DNA of 64,000 nt, taken from contig JANJXV010000025.1 of assembly GCA_024803745.1 (NCBI GenBank), forward strand, positions 16,324,341 through 16,388,340. Direction: 5' to 3'. The notes under the pieces were generated by a model that saw only the letters and a program-made list of their open reading frames with translations, had not been told where the DNA came from and did not search any database. Every line of letters begins with the position of its first letter. Position 1 is the first letter of the stretch. This stretch comes from Megascapheus bottae. Lineage: Eukaryota > Chordata > Mammalia > Rodentia > Geomyidae. Positions 11,036 through 22,980 of the stretch are shown here, in pieces. The translations under genes were made by a program, and so were the position numbers.

Positions 11036-12261
11036 AAAAAGAAATCCCTGAATAAGGCAGGGAATGTAGCATTTCTTTAAAAGAGTTTCAATATTTGGGA
11101 TACTTCTTTTTTTATTTCTGGAATATCTCAAAAATGTAAATAGACAAACCATATAGCCCACATTCAGATAGCCTGGGATCACTGATGTTTCCAAGTATAC
11201 TTTTGAAACAAAGAACATCTTTCCCTATTTTAATTGTAAAAGCACAGTGTTGACTTTTTGCTACTCCATGTGGGTCAAAGGGAGATAGATAACATAAGTC
11301 ATGTAGGAAAAATGTGCAGTGATCTGAATAAACCCAGCCTTGAAATTGTGTGTTGGTGACATTTATTGAAAGGTGTAATAACTCAGAAATCATGGCTTTT
11401 TGACAACAGCCAAAAGAACTTTTCAAAGAACTTCAGTGATCACCAGATGTCAAAAGTGGCTTGCTGGTCCCTTAGCACTGATTTTTCTGGCCCAGGCCAT
11501 AGACTTCCCCAAGTGACCCTGAAGAACTGTGTGTTGTTCTAAGCTGCAGCACCCAGAGGGCAAAATACATCAGATCACAGCTCATACTGAAGGCCGGGAG
11601 AGCTGGCCAGCCTGAGAAAGCATTCCCAAGGTCAGGAAAAGAAATCTTTCCCACACTCAGGCAATGGTATCTCTGCACCCATTCACAAACCCAGGGCCAG
11701 CCTGTCTATTCATTCTCTTGGGAGAAAAATGGTCATGTAATTCACATCTGCTGATGGACTAATTTGACTACAGAATAACAAGAGTGCTATCAGTCTGCAC
11801 CTTGTCCATAGGAAAGCATTTCCAATTTATGGAATAAAAGGTGACACAATACTTGCTCATTCAACCTCCTTTTCCTTGTGCAGTCTGTTCATTGTGGGTT
11901 TGGGCTAGGCCCAACATTCCCTTCCTTTTGTGTTCTGCTGCCCAAGGTCATTCCTCCAGCTACCTCACTGCCCCTCTGGTTTCTGGGAATCACCATTTAA
12001 GCTGTTCTCTGGGTAAGTGCTTGCCACATGTCTCTTACTAGTGCCTCATTGACAGGTGTCCCAGGAGCTCCACACTGAAGCAAGACCTGCTCCCCACCCA
12101 CAATACATTTCTAAGATGCTTGCCATGACTAAACTTTGGCTTGATTTTTTTTTACTACCATTAGTGAATGTATTTCCATATTCTAGTTATCCATATGACT
12201 AATCATTGCTTTGAAAAATGTCAAGCATATAAAAGTATTATTAACATAAAAACCCACTTCC

Positions 12262-12465
12262 CTGTAATCCTCAGGAGGCTGAGATGTGAAGATCATAGTT
12301 CAGAACCAGCTTAGGCAGGAGAATCTGTGGGACTCTTACCTCCAGTGAACCACCAGAAGACTGGAAGTGGTGCTGTGGCTCAAAGTGGTAGAGCACGAGC
12401 CTTGAGCAAAAGAGCTCAGGGACAGGGCCCAGGCCCTGAGTTCAAACCCCACAATCTATTAAAAA
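12262..12465 (+). mobile_element. B1-Geo composite SINE, 5'-truncated
   Basis: CCTGTAATCCTCAGGAGGC start, GTGGTGCTGTGGCTCAAAG, ending AAACCCCACAATC and an A-run. Confidence 0.8.
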
Positions 12466-12625
12466 AAATCATTCTCGTGTCCACTTGAGGTTAGAAATGA
12501 CAAATTATATATAGAATCAAAGTCTCATGTGAGTAGGAAAGGTTTGCTACTCCCCAGAGATAACAGATAATAACCATTCTTATACTTCAATTACATGGGA
12601 ATGTATGTATAGATTTTAATTCTTT

Positions 12626-12824
12626 TCTTTTTCTTTTTGCCAGTCCTGGGCTTGAGCTCAGGGCCTGAGCACTGTCCTTGGACTTTCTCAAGGCTACAGC
12701 TCTACCACTTGAGCCTCAGCACCACTTCTGGCTTTTTTCTATGTATGTGGTACCGAGGAACCGAACCCAGGTCTTCATGCATGCTAGGCAAGCACTTTAA
12801 CCACTAGGCCAAACTCCCGGCCCT
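12626..12824 (-). mobile_element. IDL-Geo dimeric SINE, young
   Basis: TTTTTGCCAGTCCTGGGCTT to GGCCAAACTCCCGGCCC. Nearly identical to 10385-10578. Confidence 0.9.
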
Positions 12825-12887
12825 AGATTTTAATTCTTTGTTTACACATGGATAGATTAGTAAATGCTGCACATTTTAGTTTGGGCT

Positions 12888-13120
12888 TTTTTTTTTTTTT
12901 TTTGCCAGTATGTGGGCCAGTATTGGAGCTTGAAATCAGGGCCTTGGCATTTTCACTCTAACATTTGAGCCATAACTCCACTTTCTGCTGTTTGCTGGTT
13001 AATTGGATGTAAGAGTCTCATGGACTTACTTGCCCAGACTGGCTTTGAACTGTGATCCTCAGATCTTCTCAGCCTCCTGAGTAGCTAGGATTATATGCAT
13101 AAGCCATTGGCACCCAACTT
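12888..13120 (-). mobile_element. B1-Geo composite SINE
   Basis: Reverse copy: T-run, TTGCCAGTATGTGGG to AAGCCATTGGCACCC. Confidence 0.78.
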
Positions 13121-13159
13121 GGTTTCAGTATAGGAAAATATTTTTCAGAAATGATGTCT

Positions 13160-13372
13160 CACTTTATTATTGGGAGCTTGAACTCAGTTCTGGGCACTGT
13201 TCTTCAACTTTTGTTTGCTTGTGCTCTACCACTTGAGCTGTAACTCTACTTTTGGCTTTTTTTTGGTGGTTAATTGGAAATAAAGTTTCACGGACTTTCC
13301 TGCCTAGGCTAGCTTTTAATCATGATCCTCCGATCTCAGCCACCACTACAGGCGTGAGCCACCGGCACCTGG
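13160..13372 (-). mobile_element. B1-Geo composite SINE
   Basis: Reverse copy: GGGAGCTTGAACTCAG to GGCGTGAGCCACCGGCACC. Confidence 0.78.
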
Positions 13373-14582
13373 CTGCCTTGTTATTTCTGCAGTGTGTTCT
13401 TTTCTCTTGGATTCAGCCATACTGAATCCTTGTAGCCCTCTTGTATACCAAGGTGTCAGTGTTTTCCTTTGACCTTTACAGAGCAGGCTTCCCCAGTGAG
13501 ACCTGGGCCTATCTCCTTGAGAAAGCAAGATTTTTAAGTGCCAACATTTTAGTTTAAACCTTCTTTTATTGGTATTTATGAATCTTAAGTTAATTGCTGC
13601 TTTTGCCTTAGCATCAGTTTTCTTAGCTCCAAAGGCAAGGCTCAACTGAAGGATCTCTAAGGTCCTGCTTCCTGTATATAAGTCTATGACTTTCCTTCGT
13701 ACTTCCTCCCCAGCCTTCCAGTAATGAAGAAACAACAGTCATGAACAAACAATTTTCATAAGAATCAATTTGCAAAAACAAAAAGATCTGTTACACTAAG
13801 TGTATGTAATTATGGACTTCAAATAAAAATGAAAATGGAGATACATTTAGATGAATCTATCCTTGATGATAATGGATTCAGGAATTTGGCCTTTGGCTAC
13901 CAGAATGTGACACTCCCATGGCTCTACCCCAGAAGGAACAGTCAGAGGTTTGAGGGGAAAGGCAGTGTCGCGGTTAGGCACAAGAAAATGATCTTTTCTT
14001 GATAGTATTGTTGTTGTGGTCAGGAACTGGTATCAGTCAGAGGGTGAAACTGATCCTCCCAGAAGGGCAGAGATGAGGGCAGTGCAGAGAACTGAGCCAG
14101 AGCCATTGCACAAGCCACTCCAAAACCCCAAGTCATCACTTGGTTTGCTGGGTCAAGAAATTATCTTAAGCTCGTTTGCTTTGAGATTTCTGTTACTAGC
14201 TGTTGAAAGCACCTGAATTGATGTAGTTTTCAAGTAATTATTCTTTTCACCCAGAATAGCCTCCAGTTAATTATTCTTTGCATGCAAGAGTAACTGTCAA
14301 TCCACTATATATTTCTGTGAATATGACTGTCAAGCTAATTACCCATGCATCTCCATTTTCTTATAGGAATAAGATTTCTTATCAACATAACTATTACTAC
14401 TTGAGCCCATTAATAGAACTGAATTTCATTGGTTTGAAGTATTTTCTCACTTTATATTAACCTTTTCTTAAATATCTAAGAGTATTTAACTTTGAGTTTA
14501 GTGTATGTTGTATACGTGTTTCTGTGTTCAAAAGGATGGTGTGGGAGTGGGAAGTTCACAGAGCTCAATGATGGACTTACAT

Positions 14583-14611
14583 TGCTGTGCAAAGCCAGGC
14601 CTTGCACAGCA
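14583..14611 (+). other. 10-bp inverted repeat, 9-nt spacer
   Basis: TGCTGTGCAA and TTGCACAGCA face each other in RAB8B intron 1. Short, and may be chance. Confidence 0.5.
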
Positions 14612-14885
14612 CTGCTAATGGAATTGAGGAAAGGAGAGAGGGCTGGCTATGTGAGGGGAGCCATATCTATAAAGAAGGCTACAGAATGATCTGGTCACTC
14701 AAAGAGAAGAAAGTGTTGGGCCAGTTGAGGCATGGAGCCTAAGTTGTAGAGGAGCTGAAGGTGCAGTGTCTGGAAAACAGTTCTAGTGGGGAAGGTTGAA
14801 ATTTCCAGGCTAGAGGAACTGGATATTCCCTCTCCTCTTCCTCCTTCCCCCTTCCTCTCCCCACTCTTCTTTTTACCTCTTTCTG

Positions 14886-14978
14886 CTAATACTGGGGCTT
14901 AAACTCAGGTCCCCAAGCTCTCTTTTTCACTTAAGACTCATGCTTTACCATTTTACCACACCTCCACTTTTAGCTCTG
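14886..14978 (-). mobile_element. Geo right-monomer fragment
   Basis: TACTGGGGCTTAAACTCAGG to CACCTCCACTTTTAGC, followed by a TG repeat. Confidence 0.55.
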
Positions 14979-14998
14979 TGTGTGTGTGTGTGTGTGTA
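14979..14998 (+). repeat. (TG)n microsatellite
   Basis: Ten units between two SINE parts. Confidence 0.85.
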
Positions 14999-15347
14999 CT
15001 AGTCCTGGAGCTTGAACTCAGGGTCTGGGCTCTGTCTCTATGCCTCATGCTCAAAGTTAGAACTTTACCACTTGAGCCACAGCTCTACTTCTGGCTTTTG
15101 GGGTGATTAATTGGAGCTAAAACCCTCAGACTTTGCTACCACGGCTGGCTTTGAACTATGATCTCAGATCTCAAATCTCAGCTTTTATGTAGCTAGGATT
15201 ACAGGTATGTACTACCAGTACATGGCCAGTTCTAGCTTTTTGGTAGTTAATTAGCTCTACCTTCCCCAGGCTGGCTTCAAACTGAGTTCCTCACATCTAA
15301 GCCTCCTGAGTAGCTGGAATTACAGGTTTAAGCCACCAGTGCCCAGT
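14999..15347 (-). mobile_element. B1-Geo composite SINE plus a second left half
   Basis: A reverse copy (14999-15228) is followed by another 7SL-derived part (15232-15347, GCCTCCTGAGTAGCTGG to TAAGCCACCAGTGCCC). Confidence 0.7.
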
Positions 15348-15589
15348 GCACTGATTTTGCAACAGGAGTTGTTCAAGTTATTCTTCCAGAGCCACACAGA
15401 GGAATTAGACCAGGGAGAAAGGTTGGCACAGCATCCTGGGAAAGAACCACTGAGGATCCACACATAATACTAGAATCAGAATGTCTGACCTCTTTCATTT
15501 CTGTGAATTTTCTGAGTTCCTGAAGCTTGTTCACACACAGTATATAGGGTTGGTAGGCTTTTGTTGTTGTTGTTTGTTTGTTTTACTCA

Positions 15590-15812
15590 CTTGTGGAGCT
15601 TAAACTCAGGGCCTGGGTCCTATCCCTAAGCCTTTTTTGCTCAAGGCTAGCACTCTACCACTTTGAGCCACAGCTCTACTTTAAGGTTTCTGGTGTTAAT
15701 TGGAGGTAAGAGTCTCAGACTTTCTTGCCTGAGCTGGCTTTGAACCTTAATCCTCAGATCTCAGCCTCCTGAGTAGCTAGGATTACAGATGTGAGCCACC
15801 AGCACCTGCCAT
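15590..15812 (-). mobile_element. B1-Geo composite SINE
   Basis: GTGGAGCTTAAACTCAGGG to GTGAGCCACCAGCACCTGC. Well preserved. Confidence 0.8.
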
Positions 15813-16434
15813 AGTATACAACTTATTTATTTAGATCCTCTCAGCTTCTGTAGTGGTAACAGATACAGCAGTCAATAGTGATTAAGCAATCTGCCTACAA
15901 GTTTAGTGACAGATGTTGCCTACATTGTGGGTCTTGGCTTCCCAGCTCAGTGCTGTTTAGTAGTATTAATAAGATATTAATATCCTTTGAACGAATGGCA
16001 CCAGCTTACATTTTTTCCCTGTGCACCTTCAATATTTGCCTTGTCTCTGACTCTTGACAGCAACATAAATAAAAGCTTAATAATGTTCACCTCTTTAAAA
16101 CCACTGAACACTTCTGAATAGTGAAAAGATGCTAAAGTGTCACTATCTTGTAGAAGTTCTGAAGATAACAGAAGGATAATACTTCTCACCAGCTCAAGAA
16201 AACCCAGAGAACAAAAGACTAGGTTCAATAGAACGTTTCTGTAGCTTAGAGAAGCTTGGAACTGCTTTGTTGAAGGAATGTGGCAATGTCCTTGATTCCT
16301 TCCCGCAGGTGAAGTCTCAGAAAGCATTAATTACTGTGCCGATAAGCCAGAGTAGGAAAAAAAGGTCATCAACTGTGTGTTATGTGTGCGCATGCATGAG
16401 TGTGTGTGTGTGTGGGGGGGGGTGTGCATGCATA

Positions 16435-16668
16435 TGCCCAAATTGGAGCTTTGACTCAGGGCCTGGGGACTACCGCTTAGCGTTTTTGCTTAAGGATGGA
16501 GTTCTACCACTTAAGCCACAGCTCTACTCCCAGGTTTTTGGTTGTTAATTGGAGATAGTAATCTCACAGAGATTCTCTGCCTAGGCTGGCTTTGAACTGT
16601 GTTTCTCAGATCTCAGCCTGCTGAGTAGCTTGGATTATAGTCATGAGCCACTGCTACCTGGCTGGCAG
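16435..16668 (-). mobile_element. B1-Geo composite SINE
   Basis: CCAAATTGGAGCTTTGACTC to CATGAGCCACTGCTACC. Confidence 0.75.
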
Positions 16669-16733
16669 AGCTCTTATAATAATTGCCAGTGATAGATCCT
16701 TCCTTGACCAGCTAAGTCAGGTAGTAGTCATGA

Positions 16734-16780
<47 letters not shown>
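16734..16780 (+). repeat. (TG)n microsatellite
   Basis: About 22 pure units, 600 bp before RAB8B exon 2. Confidence 0.95.
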
Positions 16781-16781
<1 letters not shown>

Positions 16782-17372
16782 AGTTCTTGAAGTAATTCTG
16801 AAGTGTAGTCATGACTAAAAGCCATTTTAGCATTTCAGTCCCTGGCAGCAACTGCAGGGATTAATACACATTATTAAAAATGTATATAAAAGACTTGCTA
16901 CATGTATAAAACACAGGCTTTTCCTTCCCTGCAGTCACACAGACGCACTGAGGAAACAAATGGAAAAGGATGGAGGAAGATGTTTGACAAAGGCCTGTGG
17001 TCTTTGGATGGGGGGGTGGTAGCTGGGGAGTATTATTTGTATGTAATTCAGGAAGCATAAAATATGGTGTGCTCTGGAGCCTTCCAAATTATGTAACTTT
17101 GTGGGATGGGGGGTCCATTTGTGCCAGCATAATGAGGCCTGTAATACATGGCATTTACCGTGTGGGAATTCTTCACCAGGTCATTAGCCTTCCTTTCTTA
17201 GGCCTGCTTGCAGAGGAAGTGTACCATTCACACCCTCCCTAGCCTCACATTTTCCAGTGCGTTGGAGAGCTTGTTTTCAATAGCAGGCTTTGTCCTCTTG
17301 CTACTAAGACTTGGATTCATTTGAAGAAACTTAGCCTATCTTTTTTTCCCCTCTTTTCTTTTTTTCTGGCAG

Positions 17373-17433
17373 GAATTGACTTTAAAATCCGAACGATAGA
17401 ACTCGATGGAAAGAAAATCAAGCTTCAGATTTG
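17373..17433 (+). CDS. RAB8B: RAB8B coding exon 2
   Basis: 61-nt exon preceded by a long pyrimidine tract and CAG, followed by the donor GTAAGT. It encodes residues 42-62, [21 protein letters not shown]. The first codon (Gly42) is split with exon 1 and the last (Trp62) with exon 3. This covers the end of switch I and the beta2-beta3 interswitch region that Rab effectors and the Rabin8 exchange factor contact in this family. The missing first base of Gly42 is why exon 1 must end in phase 1. Confidence 0.96.
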
Positions 17434-17520
17434 GTAAGTGAAATAAAACACACAGAGCTTCTAACTGAGGTAGGAATTAAGAGTGGGAATTTGAATGTGA
17501 ACTGTGGTAAGGAAGAACCA

Positions 17521-17725
17521 CTTTTTTTTTTTTTTTTTGCCAACCGTGGGGTTTAAACTCAAGACCTGAACACTGTCCTTGGACTTTTTTCAAGGCTAGT
17601 ATTCTATCACTTGAGCCACAGCACCACTTCCAGCTTTTTTCTATGTATATGGTACTGAGGAATTAAACCCTGGTCTTTGTACATGCTAGGCAGGCACTCT
17701 ACCACTAGGCCAAACTCCTGGCCCC
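17521..17725 (-). mobile_element. IDL-Geo dimeric SINE
   Basis: T-run, TTTGCCAACCGTGGGG to GGCCAAACTCCTGGCCCC, less than 100 bp after RAB8B exon 2. Confidence 0.88.
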
Positions 17726-17848
17726 AGGAAGAGGCATTTTGTAATATCTAAAACATGTTTTTCTTTATAAGAACTAAGGAGACGTGGATAAGTCTGAGCG
17801 CCCTTCAAAGTTATCTCTCATAAATGAGCAGGTGGTGAATGATCAATA

Positions 17849-18062
17849 AGCCTTGGAGCCAAAAGAGACGCATTCAAATCCATTCACAGCTCTTAATTTT
17901 ACATAGGAAGACACATCTTCATTGGTAACTCATTGCATTTGTGAAATGGTCAGGTGAGACAAACATGAAACAACATGCAGATCTGGGTTCCTGCCACAAA
18001 TTCCCTCCAAGACTGAGAACTTTGGGCCAGTTGCCTTTCCTTTTCATCATTAAAATACCTGA
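17849..18062 (+). mobile_element. MIR-like relic
   Basis: GCCTTGGAGCCAAAAGAGAC, ATTCAAATCC and, further on, CTTTGGGCCAGTTGCC match MIR landmarks in order. Heavily diverged. Confidence 0.45.
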
Positions 18063-18584
18063 GATCATTAATTAAAAGAGAGAAAAGGTTTGGTAGACTC
18101 ATAGTTTTGGGTCATGCAGTCCAAGATTGGGCAAGCCGTTGGCATAGGCCTCTGATGATGGTTCTGACTGGCAATGCAGGCGTCATGAAGCAGAGCACAC
18201 TGCTCTTCTCCTGAGTCAGGAAGCAGGAGAGAGGTCCGAAGGGGCCAGGGTACCACAAGCCCCTGCAAGAGCAAGTTCCCAGGGCCCTCTACTGGGCTCT
18301 CCCTTTTAAACGTTTTCTGCCACCGTCCAGTAATGCCATCCTAGGAAGCAATCCTTTAACACAGGGATCTCCCACACAGGTCCATGGTACACTCATTCTG
18401 TTTTTTATGTCCTTGTAAATTAATTCTGTTGAAGGCATTGGACTTTCCCTCTAGCTCTGATATTGGATAATTTATTTGCCTATGTCTTCTCATTAAGTTA
18501 AAGAATGAGGACTATTGAACTGGGCAATAAAAGAAAAAAGTCATGCTTTAATTGAAGCTACTCTGTATTCAGAAAACAAGTTTT

Positions 18585-18760
18585 GCTTGCCAGTCCTGGA
18601 TCTTGAACTCTGTGTGCTGTCCCTTAGCTTTTTCACTCAAGTCTGTTGTTCTGACATTAGAGCCATAGGTCTACTGGCTTTCTGGTAGTCAACTGAAGAT
18701 GAGTCTCATGGACTTTCCTGCTGAGTTTGAGCTCAAACTTCCGAATAGCTAGGATTATAA
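18585..18760 (-). mobile_element. B1-Geo relic
   Basis: TTGCCAGTCCTGGATCTTG to CGAATAGCTAGGATTATA, with deletions. Confidence 0.6.
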
Positions 18761-18774
18761 TCTTTCTGCTCTTC

Positions 18775-18870
18775 CTTTATAAAGAGAAAACTGGGACTTA
18801 GAGTAGTTAAGTTCCTTGAGGGAGGAAAGTGCCTGAGTTGAGACAGCCACTCAGATCTCCTAGAACTTCA
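18775..18870 (-). mobile_element. MIR-like relic
   Basis: GAGAAAACTGGGACTTAGAG followed by TAGTTAAGTTCCTTGAG, the reverse of the MIR 3' half. Confidence 0.45.
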
Positions 18871-19159
18871 TTCATATCAGTTTCCTTCTTGTATTATTAG
18901 CCTAACCTAATGTTCCCAGTGGCTTCATTAGAAAACGGGAGGGTTCTTGCAGGCTGCCCTTTTCACCTCCTGGCATTTAGTAAAAGATTAACTATCTTGA
19001 GAAATGAAGGTAATTTGAAGAGGGAAGCAAAGAGGGCATCTGATTATGCCACACAGTCCTGACCATCATAATGTGTGATTTTGAAGCTGGGTGCTGACCA
19101 GCTTTAGAACCACCATGGCAGATGTAATCATCTCCAGGAAGCTTGCTCCCCAGGGCAGC

Positions 19160-19545
19160 AGTGGGAGATGCTATGGAATCTTTAAGAGGTGGAGCCTCGT
19201 GGGAGGACCTTAGGTCCTGGGGGAGATTGTCCTAGGAAGGGATTACTGGTCTCCTGCAGTGAGTTCTCACAAGAATAACTTCTTATACAATCTTGCTCCT
19301 GACCCCTGGGTCACTCCCTGGCTTCCTGTCTTCAATGTGAGCTCCTCCTTGTGCACCCATTCCCACCACTACCAGCTGCTATGATGTGATGCTGCCCAGA
19401 GGGTCCTCAGTAAAGCTGAACTGATGCCAGTGATATGCCCTTGAGCCTCCAAAACTGTGAGCTAAATAAGCCTTTTTTTTCCTTTATAAAGTAGCCTGCC
19501 TTCCATATTTCATTATCATCCTATAAAATGAACTAATGCAGTATC
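19160..19545 (+). mobile_element. MaLR-type LTR relic (ERVL-MaLR class)
   Basis: Carries landmarks I associate with MST/MLT/THE-type LTRs: AAGAGGTGGAGCCT, then much later CCAAAACTGTGAGCTAAATA and CTTTATAAAGTAGCC, ending near AACTAATGCAG. No coding sequence is attached, so it is a solo LTR relic. The 5' limit is uncertain. Confidence 0.55.
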
Positions 19546-20988
19546 CCAGACATCATGGCCCTATCATTACTCTGAGAAGTAAAATAGTCCCTATTAATTC
19601 CTCACAACCTTCCTATAATGTCCAAAGGTTTCTTCTCCATCCTCACTGCAAAGCTGGTTCTAAACGAGCAATGTATTTGAATCAGGAAAACATGATTAAC
19701 CTGCTTGGAGGTGTTTTGGCTTCTGGTTTTCCCATGATTAGTTTGTTAAGCACAAAATAAAAACCACCAGTATCTTAACTGCTGATCAGTGCAAGCAACA
19801 AGATAAGGCTTTAGGCCCTGTGTTAAACATCTAAGATGTGGGGTACTCAAGTTTCCTTCAACTATAAACTGTTTAGGGACAGAGCTGGTACCACACCTCC
19901 CTTGTGCCTGTTTTCTGCTTTGTAGAATGAAGATGGTAGGTAGTAATATGACCACCTCTGCCACTCAGCTTTGTTGGACACTGTGCCAACACAATGTGGA
20001 AGGGTTTTGTGGAGAAGACATTAGTGTTAAGGTGTTGATTGCTTTTATTTGACTCTGTTTCCCTTAGGTCCTCATCCCGTGATGGTTTAGTATATATTAG
20101 ATTTTTAATAAATTTCCACAAATGCTTTTTTCTCCCCTGCAATTAAATTGCACAGTTTAATTTTTCTTCACAGCATAGGGTGTAAATTAGTTCTGGCTAT
20201 AACGAGCAAGCTTGAAGATACTGATTTCCCCAAATAGCAAGGAGCAAGGAAATTTGTCTTCCTTCCTTTGTAGGACTGCTGCTGTAAATATAAGTAGAAA
20301 CTTTCATATTTTGAGGAGTGCAGAAAGAGAAAAAGATACATGTATATGTAAATGACAGAAAGAGAAAGACAGAGTAGAACTTTCTGAGCATACCCCAGCA
20401 TATCAGAATATATTTTAATGGTATACTATCAACTAAAAAGATGCATGACTATATGAAAAAATGGTTTACTTTTGAGGTGTTCCTAAAAGTCTTTGGAATC
20501 ATGTACAGTGATGGACTGACCTCCAGACTCTCATGTAATGGAGGGCTGTGTAGTTGAAAGTATTATAGAGCAGACAGGTTTCTCCATTGTGCTCTGCTGG
20601 GTACAATGAACACAGTAAGTCTGGTTCAGTTGTTTGCTTTGTACAGAAATCTCACATCCAGTCAAGAAAGCAAAAATGATTTCCTTAATCATAAAGCACC
20701 TAGGAAAAGGATTGTCTCTACCTCTGAGAGTCCCTCCCACGGGCCACCTCCTTGAAGGTCCAAGTTTCTGTCACTAAGTGATTGTGAGCATTTGACAGGC
20801 TCCTGTGGCCACCACCGCCTCCAGCTCAGGAGACACAATGGGCTCCCTCTGGGTCTCCTTCTCTAAATTCCTCTGTCATTATAGTGCCAGGAGCAGACCA
20901 GAATTTTCTCTCCTTATAGCTTGGACCTCTCCTTACTGATGGCAGTGATGATTTTTAAAACTACTCTGTCCTTTGTTTCACATTATAG

Positions 20989-21049
20989 GGACACAGCAGG
21001 TCAGGAAAGATTCCGAACAATCACGACGGCGTACTATAGAGGTGCCATG
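20989..21049 (+). CDS. RAB8B: RAB8B coding exon 3
   Basis: 61-nt exon from CATTATAG to the donor GTAAGT. Its first G completes Trp62, and the rest encodes residues 63-82, DTAGQERFRTITTAYYRGAM. DTAGQ is the G3 motif binding Mg and the gamma-phosphate, with Gln67 as the catalytic glutamine. RFRTITTAYYRGAM is switch II. Thr72, the residue that LRRK2 phosphorylates in Rab8 proteins, is present. Confidence 0.97.
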
Positions 21050-21261
21050 GTAAGTGTGGGTTTTAGAACTCTCCAGGTGGAAGTCAGACACAAATATGTA
21101 TTACCCAGGTCATAGGAGCAAGCTGGAATCTTAGAATGAGGAGAAAAGACAAGTTTTCAGTATGAGAACAGAGCTTTTAAAAGGGCTCTTTGGTTATGTT
21201 TTATTTTTAGAAATTGTATCTTGCCATTAGTCTTGCCAGTAAATAAGCAGGCAATTAACTT

Positions 21262-21420
21262 TTTTTTTTCAATTTAAATTTTATTTTAAAAGTGATTTAC
21301 AGTGGGGTTACAGTTATATAAGTAAGGTAATGAGTATATTTCTTTTTGAACAGTGTTACCCTCTTCCTTATTTCCCCTCTCTACCCTTCCACCTCCACCT
21401 TCCCCCTCTCCCCCGGGAAT
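21262..21420 (-). mobile_element. Probable antisense LINE-1 3' end
   Basis: T-run, then a stretch including GGGGTTACAGTTATATAAGT, then a polypyrimidine tract. This is the mirror of an L1 3' UTR with its purine tract and A-tail. The subfamily cannot be named. Confidence 0.4.
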
Positions 21421-21539
21421 TAACTTTTAGATGTTCCAGAATTCTCACTCTTTTTTTTTCTTCTTTTTTTGTCCCAGGGTTGAGTTCAAGAACTCAGGGC
21501 TTCAATTTCACATTTGAGCTACATCTCTACTTTCAACTT

Positions 21540-21765
21540 TTTTTATTTTTTGGTCCGTCGTTGAACTCATGGCCTAGGCTCTGTCCCTGACTTCTTTTAC
21601 TCTACCATTTGACTCCCAGCACCACTTCCAGGTTTTGGGGGGTTAATTGGAGATAAGAGTCTCTCACACTTACCTGCCCACCATTGGCTTCAAACCAAGA
21701 TCCTCAGAGCCCAGCTTCCTGAGTAACTAGGATGATAGGAAGTAGCCACCATGCCTGAGCTCAAG
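21540..21765 (-). mobile_element. B1-Geo composite SINE
   Basis: TTTGGTCCGTCGTTGAACTC to AGTAGCCACCATGCCTG. A further Geo fragment precedes it at about 21470. Confidence 0.7.
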
Positions 21766-22207
21766 CTTTTATATTGTTTGTTTGTTTCTCGATTACACTC
21801 TTGAGGTGGTGTTTGGGCACCATCTGCATGCTCCTGTATGCTGGCAATACGGGAGTAGATACTCAGATGAATGTGTAGCTCTTCTTGCTATGCAGAACAA
21901 GGCTGTTGCGATGTGTTCTTTTATTTAGACTTCAGGACTTTTCACTTATCTATTGCCTTATCTTTCCTCAACTTACTTGTTGAATGGATGAACAGTTGTG
22001 TAGACTTAGCTCATAGTACTAAATTGTGGGCTAAGGGTATAACTTATAAATTAGCTAAGATGCAGGTGTTAGTTGAATCATTTGGAAGATGAACCTTTTA
22101 GAAATATCAGACTAGAGATTTTGGAAATATGACATCATTAATTAAATCCATGTACCAAAAACATTATATTTCAGTTTCTTTGATATACTTAAATTATGAC
22201 ATCTGTG

Positions 22208-22210
<3 letters not shown>

Positions 22211-22278
<68 letters not shown>
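22211..22278 (+). repeat. (GA)n microsatellite
   Basis: 34 pure GA units. Confidence 0.97.
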
Positions 22279-22282
<4 letters not shown>

Positions 22283-22317
22283 AAGGGAGCATGTACCCTC
22301 AGTCCTGATGGAGGTTA

Positions 22318-22440
22318 GCTAGGTAGGCATGATGGTACACCCCTATCATCTCAGCCCTCAGGAGGCCGAACCAGGAGGATCATGAGTTTGATACCATTCT
22401 GAGCTACATAGCAAGACCTTGTCTCCAAAAAGAAGAAAAA
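22318..22440 (+). mobile_element. B1 SINE
   Basis: GGCATGATGGTACACCCC to CAAGACCTTGTCTCC, then a long GGAA-type purine tail. Confidence 0.75.
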
Positions 22441-22568
22441 GAAGGGAATGGAAGGGAAAGAAAGAAGAGAAGAAAAAGAAGAGAAAGGGAGAGAGTCTGA
22501 AAGGGGAAGGAAGAAGGAAGGAGGGATGGAAGGAAGGGAGGGTGAGAGGGGCAAGGAAGGAGAGAAAA
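22430..22568 (+). repeat. Purine-rich tract, GGAA/GAAA
   Basis: 140 bp with almost no pyrimidine, extending a B1 tail. Confidence 0.9.
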
Positions 22569-22843
22569 ATGTAGAAATCTTGGAGGAGGACTAAGAAATG
22601 AGAGTTTCTGCTTGGAGGAAAATGTGCAGTGTGATATCTCCTCTCAGTGTTATCTGCACTTTAACTTAAACTGGTCCACAGCTTCAGTGGGTGTGATTGT
22701 TATCTTGTGAGGTCAGGTAGAGAAGGCATATCATCTTTACCACAGTGACCAGTCCATTCTTTAACAGTGGGGATGCTAACAGATTTTTTTTTTTTACTTA
22801 TTTAGTGACAAGACAGTGAAAGACTTGATTTTGCTTGTCTGTG

Positions 22844-22980
22844 CTTTTCAAGTTTATTTTGAAGGGTTACATTATATTCACCAGATAGAAGGTGCATTAC
22901 TTCACATACATTGATACCCTTTCTCATGTCTTGGTCCTCATTTCCCTTCCCCCACCCCCATATTTTGAATCTTTTTTTTT
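22844..22980 (-). mobile_element. Dispersed repeat, possibly antisense LINE 3' end
   Basis: Shares TTGAAGGGTTACATTATATTC-like sequence, the CCAGATAGAAGGT stretch and a C-rich tract with 55705-55860. Same-family copies of about 90% identity by eye. Confidence 0.5.

Larger units (their letters stand above)
1..17372 (+). other. RAB8B: RAB8B intron 1 (3' portion)
   Basis: No exon can be supported here. The stretch is dominated by IDL-Geo and B1-Geo type SINEs, old ID and B1 monomers and AC, GA and pyrimidine microsatellites, listed separately. Stretches with no repeat I recognise are 1-1177, 4990-6026, 11036-12255, 13373-14880, 15813-16430 and 16669-17372. Those are ordinary-looking unique intronic sequence. 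Confidence 0.85.
17434..20988 (+). other. RAB8B: RAB8B intron 2
   Basis: Contains an IDL-Geo copy (17521-17725), degraded MIR-like stretches, a B1-Geo relic and a MaLR-type LTR relic near 19.2-19.5 kb. From 19546 to 20988 I recognise nothing beyond the polypyrimidine/CATTATAG acceptor of exon 3. Confidence 0.85.

Noticed and set aside
13346..13735. 129-codon antisense open frame in RAB8B intron 1
   Set aside because: Its 3' end runs into a SINE, and it has no splice, start or family support.
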